Origin: Candidatus Fermentibacterota bacterium | GTDB lineage: Bacteria > JAFGKV01 | Assembly (NCBI GenBank): GCA_016928395.1 | Contig: JAFGKV010000276.1 | Location: 1-42,712 of the forward strand | Length of the DNA: 42,712 bases | Direction of reading: 5' to 3' | In this document: piece after piece, positions 9,448 through 17,488 of the stretch | How positions within the stretch are numbered: the first letter of the stretch is position 1 | Layout of the letters: every line of letters begins with the position of its first letter | Program-made: the position numbers and the translations under genes | Notes under the pieces: generated by a model | Database searches by the model: none | Seen by the model: only the letters and a program-made list of their open reading frames with translations | Told to the model about the DNA's origin: nothing

Positions 9448-10374
9448 CTATTTCTCGATTTGAACGGCCATGAAATCTTCCGCGGCCTCCGTAACAGGGA
9501 AGATGGCTCGCGCCTCGGCTACGTGCCGTGCCGTTCCTCCCGATGCGGCATCATATCGGGCACTGAAGTGGGTCAGAATCAGCCGGCCCACACCGGCGCG
9601 CAGGGCGATCTGAGCGGCTTGCACGGCAGTCGAATGCCAGTGCTCGGGCGCTCGAGTGCGATCCTCTTCGGCAAAGGTGGCTTCGTGGATCAGCAGATCC
9701 GCCGAGGCGGCCAGCTCCACTGCTGCATCGCACGGCATCGTGTCCAGACACATGGCCACTGACGGTCCTCGTTGTGCAGGCGCGCACAGCTCGCCGCCCC
9801 GGACCTCGGTGCCGTCATCCAGGACGATCGTCTCCCCTCGCTTCAGGCGACCCAGGAGAGGACCATCGGGTACTCCTCGGGCCCGGGCGGCTGCCACATC
9901 AAGGGTGCCTGGCCGATCGGGTTCTTGGATCCGATATCCGAATGTTGGAATGCGATGTTCCAGCAGAGCACAGAACACGGAGTAGGCGGGCGCGCGATGC
10001 ACAAGCCCCGGCACGACCGCCTGAACCTCGATGGGGAAGGGTAGGTGGGTATGGCTCAAGGCGAGCACGGCGGTGAGAAACTCGCCCGCTCCCTCCGGGC
10101 CGAAGATGCGCATGGCCTCGTGGGTCGAGTGCAACCCCCGCGACGCCACCAGCCCAGGTAACCCCAGGATATGGTCGGCATGAAGATGCGTCAGGAACAC
10201 CTTCTTGATCCGCCCCAGCCTCACCGCATCGTTGCGCAGAATCTGGTGTTGCGTACCCTCACCGCAGTCGATGAGAAGCCATTCTGTGCATTTCGATGGC
10301 CGTATCGCGATGCTGGCGACATTTCGCTGTCGTGTCGGCATTCCCGAACTCGTGCCCAAGAAGACTACCTGCAT
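9448..10374 (-). CDS. rnz: Ribonuclease Z (tRNA 3'-processing endonuclease)
   Basis: A 308-residue metallo-beta-lactamase-fold enzyme that removes 3' trailers from tRNA precursors. It opens with the family hallmark FLGTSSGMPTRQRN, followed by the zinc motif HLHADH (His63, His65, Asp67, His68). Further metal-ligand regions are visible as CLDTMPCD, IHEATF and the C-terminal ILTHFSARY. An exosite-like arm segment lies between. The start at 10374 puts the hallmark at residue 5, as in known RNase Z; the frame stays open 93 bp further upstream without conserved sequence. It stands alone, 179 bp from the convergent cyclase gene. Confidence 0.95.
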   Translation of the reverse strand: MQVVFLGTSSGMPTRQRNVASIAIRPSKCTEWLLIDCGEGTQHQILRNDAVRLGRIKKVFLTHLHADHILGLPGLVASRGLHSTHEAMRIFGPEGAGEFLTAVLALSHTHLPFPIEVQAVVPGLVHRAPAYSVFCALLEHRIPTFGYRIQEPDRPGTLDVAAARARGVPDGPLLGRLKRGETIVLDDGTEVRGGELCAPAQRGPSVAMCLDTMPCDAAVELAASADLLIHEATFAEEDRTRAPEHWHSTAVQAAQIALRAGVGRLILTHFSARYDAASGGTARHVAEARAIFPVTEAAEDFMAVQIEK

Positions 10375-10868
10375 CGGCGGCGCTCGTTTCGTGGCTCCCT
10401 CGCCGTGAACAGCATCTCTGTCCCCGACAAAGTAGAACATCGAACCCAATAGTCGAGATGCAACCACCTACCCATTGGCCACTGCCGGCATCCCACTCTC
10501 CCGCCTGAAAGAGGATGCGGGCCTACTACCTACTGCCGACTGGCTCGATCCTTCACCATACGACTCTTGCGTTCGCTCCACCTCGCCAGGTATCCGGCGC
10601 CTTCCCACCTTCCCCAGCCGCTACAAGATTTGAGATTCGCCCCCACGGGGCTGCTCTCCATTCCAAGTTCAGAATCGTCCAGGTCACGATCAAGGACTGG
10701 CATTGGATGTGGTTCAATCGAGCCGGGAGCCTTGTGTGGCCGGCTCTTTCGTCCAGTACGTTGACATCTCACCTACGTCCGTAGACTGGCTAGACTGGCC
10801 TGACACTATGCACTCTCGCAGGGGCGAGTCGTGGGCCTATCGAGGCGTGCGGCCCGTTGGCGTAGTTC
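10375..10868. other. Intergenic region, no gene seen
   Basis: About 490 bp between rnz and the small lipoprotein gene. No frame has a ribosome site with plausible protein sequence, and no strong hairpin or repeat stands out beyond a GACTGGCTAGACTGGC near-duplication around 10785-10800. Confidence 0.45.
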
Positions 10869-11285
10869 CTATGCTCCTGCCATGATCCTCGAAAGCCGCT
10901 GTTGGGCTTTCTGGACGTCAGGATCATTCATGTAGGGCATCATCTTCCTGAAGACGCTCCCCATCTTCTTGCCCATCTCTTCGGCTCTCTGCTGCGACTC
11001 CTTCAGTTCGTCGGGCACGTTCTCCTTGTCCTTCAACTCAGGATACTTCTCGGAGAGTTCCCTCACTCGGGGCCACAGCTTCTCCATTCTGTCCGCATAG
11101 CTGTTCACGGCCTTGGCCACGTCCTTCGCGTCTTCGGCATCTTCAAGGTCGTCGACATAGGTTTCGGTGATTTCCACGAACTCCGCGTTCACCTTCTTCG
11201 CGTCCGCATACTTGCCGGAACAGCCACTCAACCATAGCGCAGGAATCACGAGACAGAGAACCAGCGGGAACTCGATCTTTCTCAT
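10869..11285 (-). CDS. Small lipoprotein, helical, unknown function
   Basis: A 138-residue predicted lipoprotein. The signal peptide ends in the lipobox LSGC, with Cys22 as lipidation site, followed by Ser-Gly. The mature part is highly charged and probably all helical (ADAKKVNAEF, DDLEDAEDAKD, RAEEMGKKM), rich in Lys, Glu and Asp, with coiled-coil character. I recognise no enzyme motif. The start at 11285 is supported by GAGGAGG seven bases upstream; the ATG 15 bases earlier overlaps that ribosome site. It lies downstream of the radical SAM/CHSA operon on the same strand, behind a hairpin terminator at 11461-11508, so it is probably a separate unit. Confidence 0.75.
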   Translation of the reverse strand: MRKIEFPLVLCLVIPALWLSGCSGKYADAKKVNAEFVEITETYVDDLEDAEDAKDVAKAVNSYADRMEKLWPRVRELSEKYPELKDKENVPDELKESQQRAEEMGKKMGSVFRKMMPYMNDPDVQKAQQRLSRIMAGA

Positions 11286-11460
11286 TCTCAGCCTCCTCAT
11301 GCTCAGGGAGTTCCGATCGGCGGTGTCCCCGGACCGTGCGAAGACGTGTCGCGATACGCGAACCTACTGCACCGGTGGTCGGTTCCGCAACAGCGTTGAT
11401 GTCGCGGAGGTCTGCGGCGGGGGAGGGGCGATAGTCCGGCCAGTCTACTCAGTCGTTCGC

Positions 11461-11508
11461 TGTCAGTGAGGCCTCTGGATGCGAGAGCACCCAGAGGCCT
11501 TACTGACA
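11461..11508 (-). terminator. Long imperfect hairpin, probable terminator
   Basis: Positions 11461-11478 pair with 11491-11508 (18 bp, one G-T position; core AGGCCTCTGG) around a 12-base loop. The hairpin lies about 65 bp past the stop of the last gene of the CHSA/radical SAM operon, which is read on the minus strand. No strong T-run is present. The adjoining CTGACAACTG repeats (11503-11525) suggest it is part of a dispersed intergenic element. Confidence 0.5.
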
Positions 11509-11572
11509 ACTGAAAACTGACAACTGCGAGCGTTGCGCATGGGAAGGAAAGGAAGGAAACCTGAGAACTTGC

Positions 11573-12559
11573 CTACTCAGATGTGCCGCTGCAGATGGCC
11601 CGTCCGCCGTGAAGTGCCGTGCCGAGGATGCGCTCGCAGGCCTTGTCGTCGGTGTGGTAGCCCGACTTCTTCGTAGTCTTCTGCCGGAGCACCAGCACCT
11701 CGGCATCCTTGTTCGCCTGGTACTCACAGATCACCTTGGGCTGCAGGGGCATCTTCTTGTGCCACGCGGCGAGCCCAAAGCCGGGTGTGGCTGCCAGCAC
11801 GCAGTAGAAGTAGGGGTAGCTCGTCCCCTGGACGATATTGAGATTGATTTGCGCCTGGAGCCCGTAGAGTCCTTCCGGAGACGAGGGAAAGGCAACGGAG
11901 AATCGGGCGTCGACGGGCACCGACCCCTCACCCTTGCGGGCCAGAAGCAGTGCCGGCTGGAACACCTCGCCCTCCTTGCCGATCTTTGCGAATGCCTGGT
12001 GCATCTTGAGTATGATGTTCACCCGGATGGCCAGGTTAGGATGCTTGAGCATGAACCGCATACCCGTGAGCCAGAACAGCCACAGTATTACGAGGCCGTC
12101 CAATGCCACGATGAGCGCGACGCGCACGTCATCGCCCAGCACTCCAATACCCACGGACACCGCAATCACCAGAGCAGTGAGGACCACCAGCAAGGTGCAC
12201 CCCAAAGGGTTTGATGCATCGAAGGCATCGCGGTCCCACTCCTTGGCCCGCTTCCTGAGGGTCTCCAGCTCCCGTATGCGCTCGATGGACACGGGTTTCC
12301 AGGCGGGATCGATGTCGAAGGTTTTGAACCGGATCCGGCTGTCATATCCCCGCACGGCCACGAAAAGTGCGGCCGCAATGAGGAAAGGAAGGCCGGCCAG
12401 CGCATTCAGCGTGGCGATCTGCAGCGCACACGCAGCAACGGACAGAAGCAGCCCGATGAGCATCCGGCGGCTGTAGGGCAGGTCTTTGGCGACATAGAAC
12501 CGGATGCTGTCGTGCTCCTTCCCGGCAAGCGGGCTCTGTGATGCAGGGGTGGCGCTCAT
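11573..12559 (-). CDS. Multi-pass membrane protein of the CHSA/radical SAM operon
   Basis: A 328-residue integral membrane protein of a family I do not recognise. Four hydrophobic helices are visible at about residues 33-51, 54-69, 119-141 and 147-165, in two pairs. A charged segment (IERIRELETLRKRAKEWDRD) separates the pairs, and a long soluble C-terminal half (about 170-328) follows the last helix. There is no signal peptide. The start codon overlaps the radical SAM stop by four bases (ATGA, 12556-12559), so translation is probably coupled. Its constant position as third gene implies a role with the modified CHSA protein, perhaps as membrane partner or scaffold; that is inference. The last helices resemble no transporter motif I know. 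Confidence 0.8.
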   Translation of the reverse strand: MSATPASQSPLAGKEHDSIRFYVAKDLPYSRRMLIGLLLSVAACALQIATLNALAGLPFLIAAALFVAVRGYDSRIRFKTFDIDPAWKPVSIERIRELETLRKRAKEWDRDAFDASNPLGCTLLVVLTALVIAVSVGIGVLGDDVRVALIVALDGLVILWLFWLTGMRFMLKHPNLAIRVNIILKMHQAFAKIGKEGEVFQPALLLARKGEGSVPVDARFSVAFPSSPEGLYGLQAQINLNIVQGTSYPYFYCVLAATPGFGLAAWHKKMPLQPKVICEYQANKDAEVLVLRQKTTKKSGYHTDDKACERILGTALHGGRAICSGTSE

Positions 12560-13878
12560 GACACGTTCCTCCCTACGGCCGCGATGGCCGGTTCGATCTC
12601 GTCATAGTCGTGGGCATGGAAGTACAGGGGGCATGCCCCCTGGCACAGGGCAAACTCAGGGCACGGCCTGCACAAGGGATGTGCTTCGCGTTTCTCCCTG
12701 ATGTGCCGGGTTCGGGGGCCGAACCAAATGCGGCTGAACCCATCCTCGAGAATGCTGCCCAAAGGTTCGGGCCAACTGGAACACGGCAAGACCTGCCCGG
12801 AGGGATCGATGGAGAGCAGCCCTTCGCAGGCTGCGCAACTCTTATTGCCCAGCCCCTGCTGGACAGGGTTGAACAGGCAGACGGGAATCGGGGAGTACCA
12901 CATGAAGTGAATGCTCTCCGACCGCGCCGCTGCCACGATCTCTGGCAGGAGGGCTGCGGCCTCGCGATAGGTGGTTGCTAGCTCGGGGTCGATCCCCCTT
13001 CCGGCGGGGATCACCAGGTTTGCCGAGCATCGCGTCGCCCCAAGGCTGCGGGCAAAGGCAGGAAGCAGGGTCGCGGTGTCCAGGTTCATGGCGCACAGTG
13101 TCGTATGCGGATGGACATGCACGCCGGCCTCCTGGAGGGCATGAAGCCCGGCCACCGATGCGGCGTGAGCCCCGCCTTGCCCCACGATCCGGTCATGGAT
13201 CGCCGGTTCCGGCGACTCGATGCTCACCTGGGCCGATGCAAGCCCGCGTTTCTTCAACGTTGCAGCCACGGCTCTATCGATGAGGGTTCCATTGGTGATG
13301 AGGTTGACTCGCATGTCAAGGGAGCGGGCATAGGCCACCAGGTCAGGGAGATCCGGCCGAAGCATGGGTTCTCCGCCGGTGAATGAGACGCTGGGAACCT
13401 CGGCATCCTGCCGGATGATGCGGAGGACATCCTTGACGGTCTTTGTATCCATCTCGGCTTTTGGGGCCGGTTCGCTCACGTGACGGCATGCCGCATAGCA
13501 GAATTGGCATCGGAGATTGCATCGGAAGGTCAGGGAAATCTCCGAGAGGATGGGCAACTCAATGTAACCCAGTGCAAAGGGTGACCGCCGAATGGCCGGC
13601 GACCAGTGTTCGTCGGACAACTCATCGCTCAAGACCCGGGACAGGTCAGTGAAAAACACCGCCAGGTCGCGAGAGACATTCCCGTCACCGTCGTGACGGA
13701 TGATGTCGGCGATACTCCCGCCGGCGAGGAGATGGTGAAGGGTGCGGGCACCCGTTCTGTTCAGCCTGAACGCCTGATTGGGCATGCGGATGAGCACATT
13801 GTCAGTCAGGCGAACGTGGACATAGGGCCGGATAGAATCTATGAATCCGTCGACCCACTCCAGGGCCGCAGTCTCCAT
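12556..13878 (-). CDS. Radical SAM/SPASM enzyme with fused N-terminal PqqD-like domain
   Basis: A 440-residue peptide-modifying radical SAM candidate. Residues about 20-90 look like a PqqD-type RiPP recognition element (VLIRMPNQAFRLNRTGARTL, then a short helix pair ending FFTDLSRVL). The radical SAM core carries the [4Fe-4S] motif C-x3-C-x2-C at Cys120, Cys124 and Cys127, then SFTGGEP for SAM binding. The C-terminal SPASM domain has two auxiliary-cluster cysteine sets: Cys348, Cys351 and Cys366, then Cys403, Cys406, Cys412 and Cys416. The start at 13878 overlaps the stop of the CHSA-repeat gene (TGATG), so the two are made together; a longer frame to 13938 would run into the repeat gene. The substrate is inferred to be the adjacent CHSA tail. 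Expected chemistry for this class is a radical-based crosslink or epimerisation, but the product is unknown. Confidence 0.93.
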   Translation of the reverse strand: METAALEWVDGFIDSIRPYVHVRLTDNVLIRMPNQAFRLNRTGARTLHHLLAGGSIADIIRHDGDGNVSRDLAVFFTDLSRVLSDELSDEHWSPAIRRSPFALGYIELPILSEISLTFRCNLRCQFCYAACRHVSEPAPKAEMDTKTVKDVLRIIRQDAEVPSVSFTGGEPMLRPDLPDLVAYARSLDMRVNLITNGTLIDRAVAATLKKRGLASAQVSIESPEPAIHDRIVGQGGAHAASVAGLHALQEAGVHVHPHTTLCAMNLDTATLLPAFARSLGATRCSANLVIPAGRGIDPELATTYREAAALLPEIVAAARSESIHFMWYSPIPVCLFNPVQQGLGNKSCAACEGLLSIDPSGQVLPCSSWPEPLGSILEDGFSRIWFGPRTRHIREKREAHPLCRPCPEFALCQGACPLYFHAHDYDEIEPAIAAVGRNVS

Positions 13879-15560
13879 CAATGGCCTCCACCGCTTACGC
13901 AGGCGGAGTGACACGCCGAATGGCAGGCGGAGTGGCACGCGGAGTGACAGGCGGAGTGGCAGGCCGAATGGCAGGCGTCATGGCAGGCGGCATGGCATGC
14001 CTGGATACCGCCCAGATCCCGGGCTACCTGCGCGAAGGAGATGGCATCCGGATTCACAGGAAGAGATGCCTCGAACTCATAGTCGTGCCGGGCAGGGTCG
14101 AAACGATCCCCCTGATGTGCCGATGCGTGATACCAGTACCACCAACTCCGTTCGGGATGACTGTCGTACACCGGGCCGTCATCGACCATGGTCTGTTCCT
14201 GGCTCGTGGGCCGGCCTGCGTCGCGCATGGTACGGCCAATCTTGTCGCCATAGAAACGCTTGGTGGCCTCGATGTCGCAATCCCACGCCTTTTCCTGCAC
14301 GGTGCGCACCATCTTCTGCAGGAGCTCCTCCAGTTCGGCGGTGCTGAACTGCCCATCGTCCTTGGCGGCCTGAAGCAACGTGTATTCGTGGGGGCCAAGG
14401 CTGCTGAGTGATTCCGGGGCGGGGCGGGCGACCTCGACGATCAGCGGATCGCGACTGATGACGGTGATGAAGCCCCGGGCCGCCAGGTGCGAGAGCATGG
14501 TGGAGAGGATCTGCTTGTAGGGTACGCCGAGAAACAGCGCCGCCTCGACGGGGTCGAGGGTGTCGGCCACCTTCCCAGGCTTGCGGAACGACGCAAGCTC
14601 GATCACGGGAGGTTCCCAGTCTTCCCGTACCCATCGGACGTCGTCCAGTTGCTCATGCGCCTTGCCAAGAGACCGGTGCTTGCCCCTCACTACGAAGGCG
14701 CCAAACCCAAGTAGTGCCACCATGGCAACCGCAAGAACCTGCCTGGCGCGGCGGGGGTCAGACACCGCGGCAGTGGAGGATGAGCTCTCGTCAGTCTCCA
14801 GAGCGGTTCGAGGCACAGATGCTTCCCGATCCCGAAGCCCCGGGAAGACCTCCGCGTGCACATACTGCTGGATCCTGAAGTCATAGCGGGAAGAAGGCCG
14901 ATTCTTGTGCAGCAGCACCTGGATCCGTTGCTCGTCTTGGACGGCGACCACCCGGTAGTCAATGAGATACTCCTTGTTCATCCATGACTCGGTCGCAAAT
15001 CCCCGGTCAAGCAACGCGCGCTCTACGGCGGCGCGGGAACCGTCTGCATCGGCGTAGGGGATAGGGTAGGTCACGCGTACGGTGTAGTGATCCATGGATT
15101 CGTCCCACTGGGTGGGCGACCAATGAAGCACCACAAGGTCGTGGCCATCATCCGTGGTGGTGGGCGCGAGGTAGCCCGCGATGGCCATGTCGGCAGCGAA
15201 GCGGAATCGGTAGGTGACCTCGCCTGAGGAGACGCCCTGGTCTCCCGCAAGGATGATATCCCACTGGCCGGATCTATAGGGTGTGATGTCAAGGCCATAT
15301 GTTCGCCCCTGGCTGTCAATGGCCGATGCGTGCTCGGTGTCGAATACCGGTTGCAGGAGACCCACGCCGCCGAAGTAGAATCCATGGAACTCGCCGGAAC
15401 GAACCTCGTAGCGCACCACATATTCGAGGACAGCCTGACCATCGGGGAAGAGGGTTACGTCGGTCTCCACGAAGCGCAATGATCCGGTGCCCGCCGAGGC
15501 GGGACCGGTCAGCCAACAGACGACGGCAAGGGTGAGAGCGAGCCGGTGTCGATGGGTCAT
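13878..15560 (-). CDS. Membrane protein with cytoplasmic Cys-His-Ser-Ala repeat tail (DUF2207-like)
   Basis: A 560-residue protein. A signal peptide (about 1-23) precedes an extracytoplasmic beta-rich domain (about 25-250, including LEYVVRYEV and TYRFRFAADMAIAGYLAP), which fits the DUF2207 pattern. A Ser-rich linker and one membrane helix (about 274-292) follow. The cytoplasmic part has a winged-helix-like segment (DPVEAALFLGVPYKQI, HLAARGFITV), also DUF2207-like. The last 39 residues are eight C-H-x-A units (one CHAA, one CHDA, six CHSA) and then CVSGGGH, giving nine Cys at every fourth residue from 522. Ribosome site AGGAGT is eight bases before the ATG. The radical SAM gene starts on its stop codon. 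I infer that the tail is the modified substrate. Metal or cluster binding by the unmodified Cys/His array is an alternative. Confidence 0.88.
   Translation of the reverse strand: MTHRHRLALTLAVVCWLTGPASAGTGSLRFVETDVTLFPDGQAVLEYVVRYEVRSGEFHGFYFGGVGLLQPVFDTEHASAIDSQGRTYGLDITPYRSGQWDIILAGDQGVSSGEVTYRFRFAADMAIAGYLAPTTTDDGHDLVVLHWSPTQWDESMDHYTVRVTYPIPYADADGSRAAVERALLDRGFATESWMNKEYLIDYRVVAVQDEQRIQVLLHKNRPSSRYDFRIQQYVHAEVFPGLRDREASVPRTALETDESSSSTAAVSDPRRARQVLAVAMVALLGFGAFVVRGKHRSLGKAHEQLDDVRWVREDWEPPVIELASFRKPGKVADTLDPVEAALFLGVPYKQILSTMLSHLAARGFITVISRDPLIVEVARPAPESLSSLGPHEYTLLQAAKDDGQFSTAELEELLQKMVRTVQEKAWDCDIEATKRFYGDKIGRTMRDAGRPTSQEQTMVDDGPVYDSHPERSWWYWYHASAHQGDRFDPARHDYEFEASLPVNPDAISFAQVARDLGGIQACHAACHDACHSACHSACHSACHSACHSACHSACVSGGGH
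13902..13997 (-). repeat. Eight in-frame 12-bp tandem repeats (CHxA codons)
   Basis: Ninety-six bases made of eight 12-bp units, consensus TGCCACTCCGCC on the minus strand. Variation is mostly silent (TGC/TGT, CAC/CAT, TCC/TCG, GCC/GCG), while Cys-His and the final Ala are invariant. The two units farthest from the C-terminus encode CHAA and CHDA. The synonymous differences show that the repeat is not a fresh expansion and that its protein sequence is maintained by selection. Confidence 0.9.
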
Positions 15561-16216
15561 GGTGTTACTCCTAGTCGTGATGAGATCCTCGCCGATATGA
15601 GTAGTGGCGCGGGTGCCGGTGCGCGCGGGTCATCCACACGTCAGGGAGCCTGCGCTTCTGATCACGTTGAGACCGTATGTAGTGAACACCGCGAGGGATT
15701 CGTCCGCACCATCGGCATCACAGGAAACTTATCGGTCGCGGGAGATTCCTTCCAGTGTGCGATCTTCTTCCTTGCTTTTGGAGGGATCGACGGCCGCGAC
15801 TGCCTCGAAAGTGCTATCGTCGCGGGACTTTGACGTGGCCAGTCTGCAACATCCCTGTTCGAGAGTACACGCAAAGCTCGTACTCGTCCACCTACTTGGA
15901 TTCTATGCTCGCCGATTACCATTACGACAACGATACCGATACCGATCCCGAGCTAGCCGGCAGGCAACCAGGGGCGGTCGCCCCAACGAGGCAACGGTTC
16001 CTCGCATGGCCCGCCCGCTGCGCCGCATACTCTCACCCTCGAGAAATCTGAGTGCGCCCCGCGCCCTCAGAGGCCATAGTAAACCCTGAACCCCTTCTCG
16101 GATCAGGGGTCACCGGGCCGAGGGCGGGCTGCTGCGGCACTCCCCCTCCACGTCTATCCTCCATGCTCAAGCTATGCACGGGCCGGCTCAGTTCAAGCCA
16201 GAGACCGCACGGTCGT
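15561..16216. other. Upstream region of the CHSA operon, no gene seen
   Basis: About 650 bp between the rhomboid stop and the CHSA gene start. No frame has a good ribosome site with plausible protein. It includes a short simple-sequence run (CGATACCGATACCGAT, 15931-15946) and a weak hairpin near 16087-16109. The CHSA operon promoter should be here, but no clear -35/-10 pair is visible. Confidence 0.45.
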
Positions 16217-17056
16217 CTAGTGACGGAGGACCATCAGCATCGCGGCCGCGCTTGCGGCGACAGCGATGCTGCCGGCTAGCAGCTGGATGAGGCGCGAGTT
16301 ACGATGAGTGAGGGTGTGGAGCCAGCCGAGGGCAAGACCTGCGAGAAGCCCGAACAGATGAGCTGACAGGTCCGTGCGAGGCCCCGTGCCGAGGAAGCTG
16401 AGAAACGCCAGTGCGGCTGCCAGAGGTGCCCATGATCGAAGCCGGGGCGCTGCGGCCGCTCGATGTTCCACGAACCGCCGTGCCGCCAGGATGCCTACTG
16501 CGGCGAACACTGCGGTGGATGCACCGATGGACAGCCTATATGTGTTGTGGGTCACTCCGTTGAGTGTATTGCCGACTGCTCCAGCCGCCAGAATGAGCAG
16601 GGCGCCCACACCGGGGCCGGTGCCGGCCGCAACCCCGGATCCCAGGACGGCAAGGGCAACGGCGTTGCCCGCTAAGTGCTGGACATCTGCATGGATGAAC
16701 AAGGCGGTGACGCATCGGTGGAATTCACCGCGGCGCAGCAGATATCCTGAGATTCCCCCACGACGGATCACCGAGTCGTGACCCTGCCACAGGGTAATGC
16801 CATGGGCCACTATGATCAGCAGAGCGAAGACGATGCCCGCGTGGGACCATTGTGCGGGGCGGTTCGCTGCCCGGAAGGCGGATTCGCGGGAATGATCTCG
16901 AATGGCCCGGATGGCCAGATGCGATTCCAGAAACGGCACCTCGATCGTCCACTGGCCATCATCCTTGGATGCCCGCGACGAGATTCCAGAGGCCGCCAAG
17001 AGGGCCGAAATGGTCTCGACAGCCTTTTCCGACGTCTCACGGGCAACGGTGACCAT
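16217..17056 (-). CDS. Rhomboid family intramembrane serine protease
   Basis: A 279-residue rhomboid protease, which cuts membrane proteins within or near their transmembrane helices. A soluble N-terminal segment (VETISALLAASGISSRASKDDG, typical of the family) precedes six or seven hydrophobic helices. Hallmarks visible in order are the loop ALFIHADVQHLAGNAV (HxxxxHxxxN-like), the nucleophile motif GASTAVFA, and the catalytic histidine in DLSAHLFGLLAG. The start at 17056 puts the N-terminal domain in register. A GTG at 17158 is in frame, but the extra 34 residues are Pro/Arg-rich and lie across a small hairpin (GAGGCC-CGAA-GGCCTC). It follows the radical SAM and tRNA-binding genes on the same strand. 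A role in processing a modified membrane protein such as the CHSA protein is possible but unproven. Confidence 0.88.
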   Translation of the reverse strand: MVTVARETSEKAVETISALLAASGISSRASKDDGQWTIEVPFLESHLAIRAIRDHSRESAFRAANRPAQWSHAGIVFALLIIVAHGITLWQGHDSVIRRGGISGYLLRRGEFHRCVTALFIHADVQHLAGNAVALAVLGSGVAAGTGPGVGALLILAAGAVGNTLNGVTHNTYRLSIGASTAVFAAVGILAARRFVEHRAAAAPRLRSWAPLAAALAFLSFLGTGPRTDLSAHLFGLLAGLALGWLHTLTHRNSRLIQLLAGSIAVAASAAAMLMVLRH

Positions 17057-17161
17057 GGCGAGTGCTGCTGGTCTATCCCCGGCAGAGAAAACCGGAGGAG
17101 GGCCACCGTCGATTTCGGGGCGGCGTGGAGGCCGGGGGGAGAGGCCTTCGGGCCTCACCTG

Positions 17162-17488
17162 TCAGGAGACCCGTGACCCCGTCGGTACGGCGGTCATTGG
17201 AGCAATCAATACCGGAGTGTTGCTCTGGGGATCCAGGGCTGCCAGGAGCATGCCGCACGACTCGATGCCCCGAATGCGTGCCGGCTGGAGGTTGGCCACC
17301 AGGACGATTTGCTTTCCTGCCAAATCCTCGGCAGGGTACGCCTGGGCGATGCCGGCCACTATGGTTCTCGTGTCCGAGCCGGTGTCCACCACGAGCCGAA
17401 GGAGTCTGTCCGCGCTGGGAATGGGCTCGGCAGACATGACGGTCGCGACCACCAAGTCCAGCTTCTTGAAGTCGTCGAAGGAGATCAC
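17162..17488 (-). CDS. Stand-alone tRNA-binding (EMAP/CsaA-like OB-fold) protein
   Basis: A 108-residue OB-fold domain like the C-terminal dimerisation/tRNA-binding part of bacterial methionyl-tRNA synthetase and the chaperone-like CsaA. Visible signatures are FKKLDLVVATVMSAEPIPSADRLLRL at the start, then TIVAGIAQAYPAEDLAGKQIVLVANL and ARIRGIESCGMLLAA. It is separate from any synthetase catalytic part. The GTG start overlaps the radical SAM stop (GTGA) and is preceded by GGGAGG, so expression is coupled to that enzyme. Known members bind tRNA or assist export. Why one sits in a radical SAM operon is unclear; it may be incidental. Confidence 0.88.
   Translation of the reverse strand: MISFDDFKKLDLVVATVMSAEPIPSADRLLRLVVDTGSDTRTIVAGIAQAYPAEDLAGKQIVLVANLQPARIRGIESCGMLLAALDPQSNTPVLIAPMTAVPTGSRVS

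Noticed and set aside
13902-13997. Short direct repeats that could suggest a CRISPR array.
   Set aside because: The units are 12 bp, contiguous and in frame with a coding sequence; there are no spacers and no cas genes.
13881-14411. Plus-strand frame with Met-Ala-Gly-Gly-type repeats opposite the CHSA tail.
   Set aside because: It is the antisense shadow of the 12-bp repeat; no ribosome site and no sensible sequence outside the repeat.
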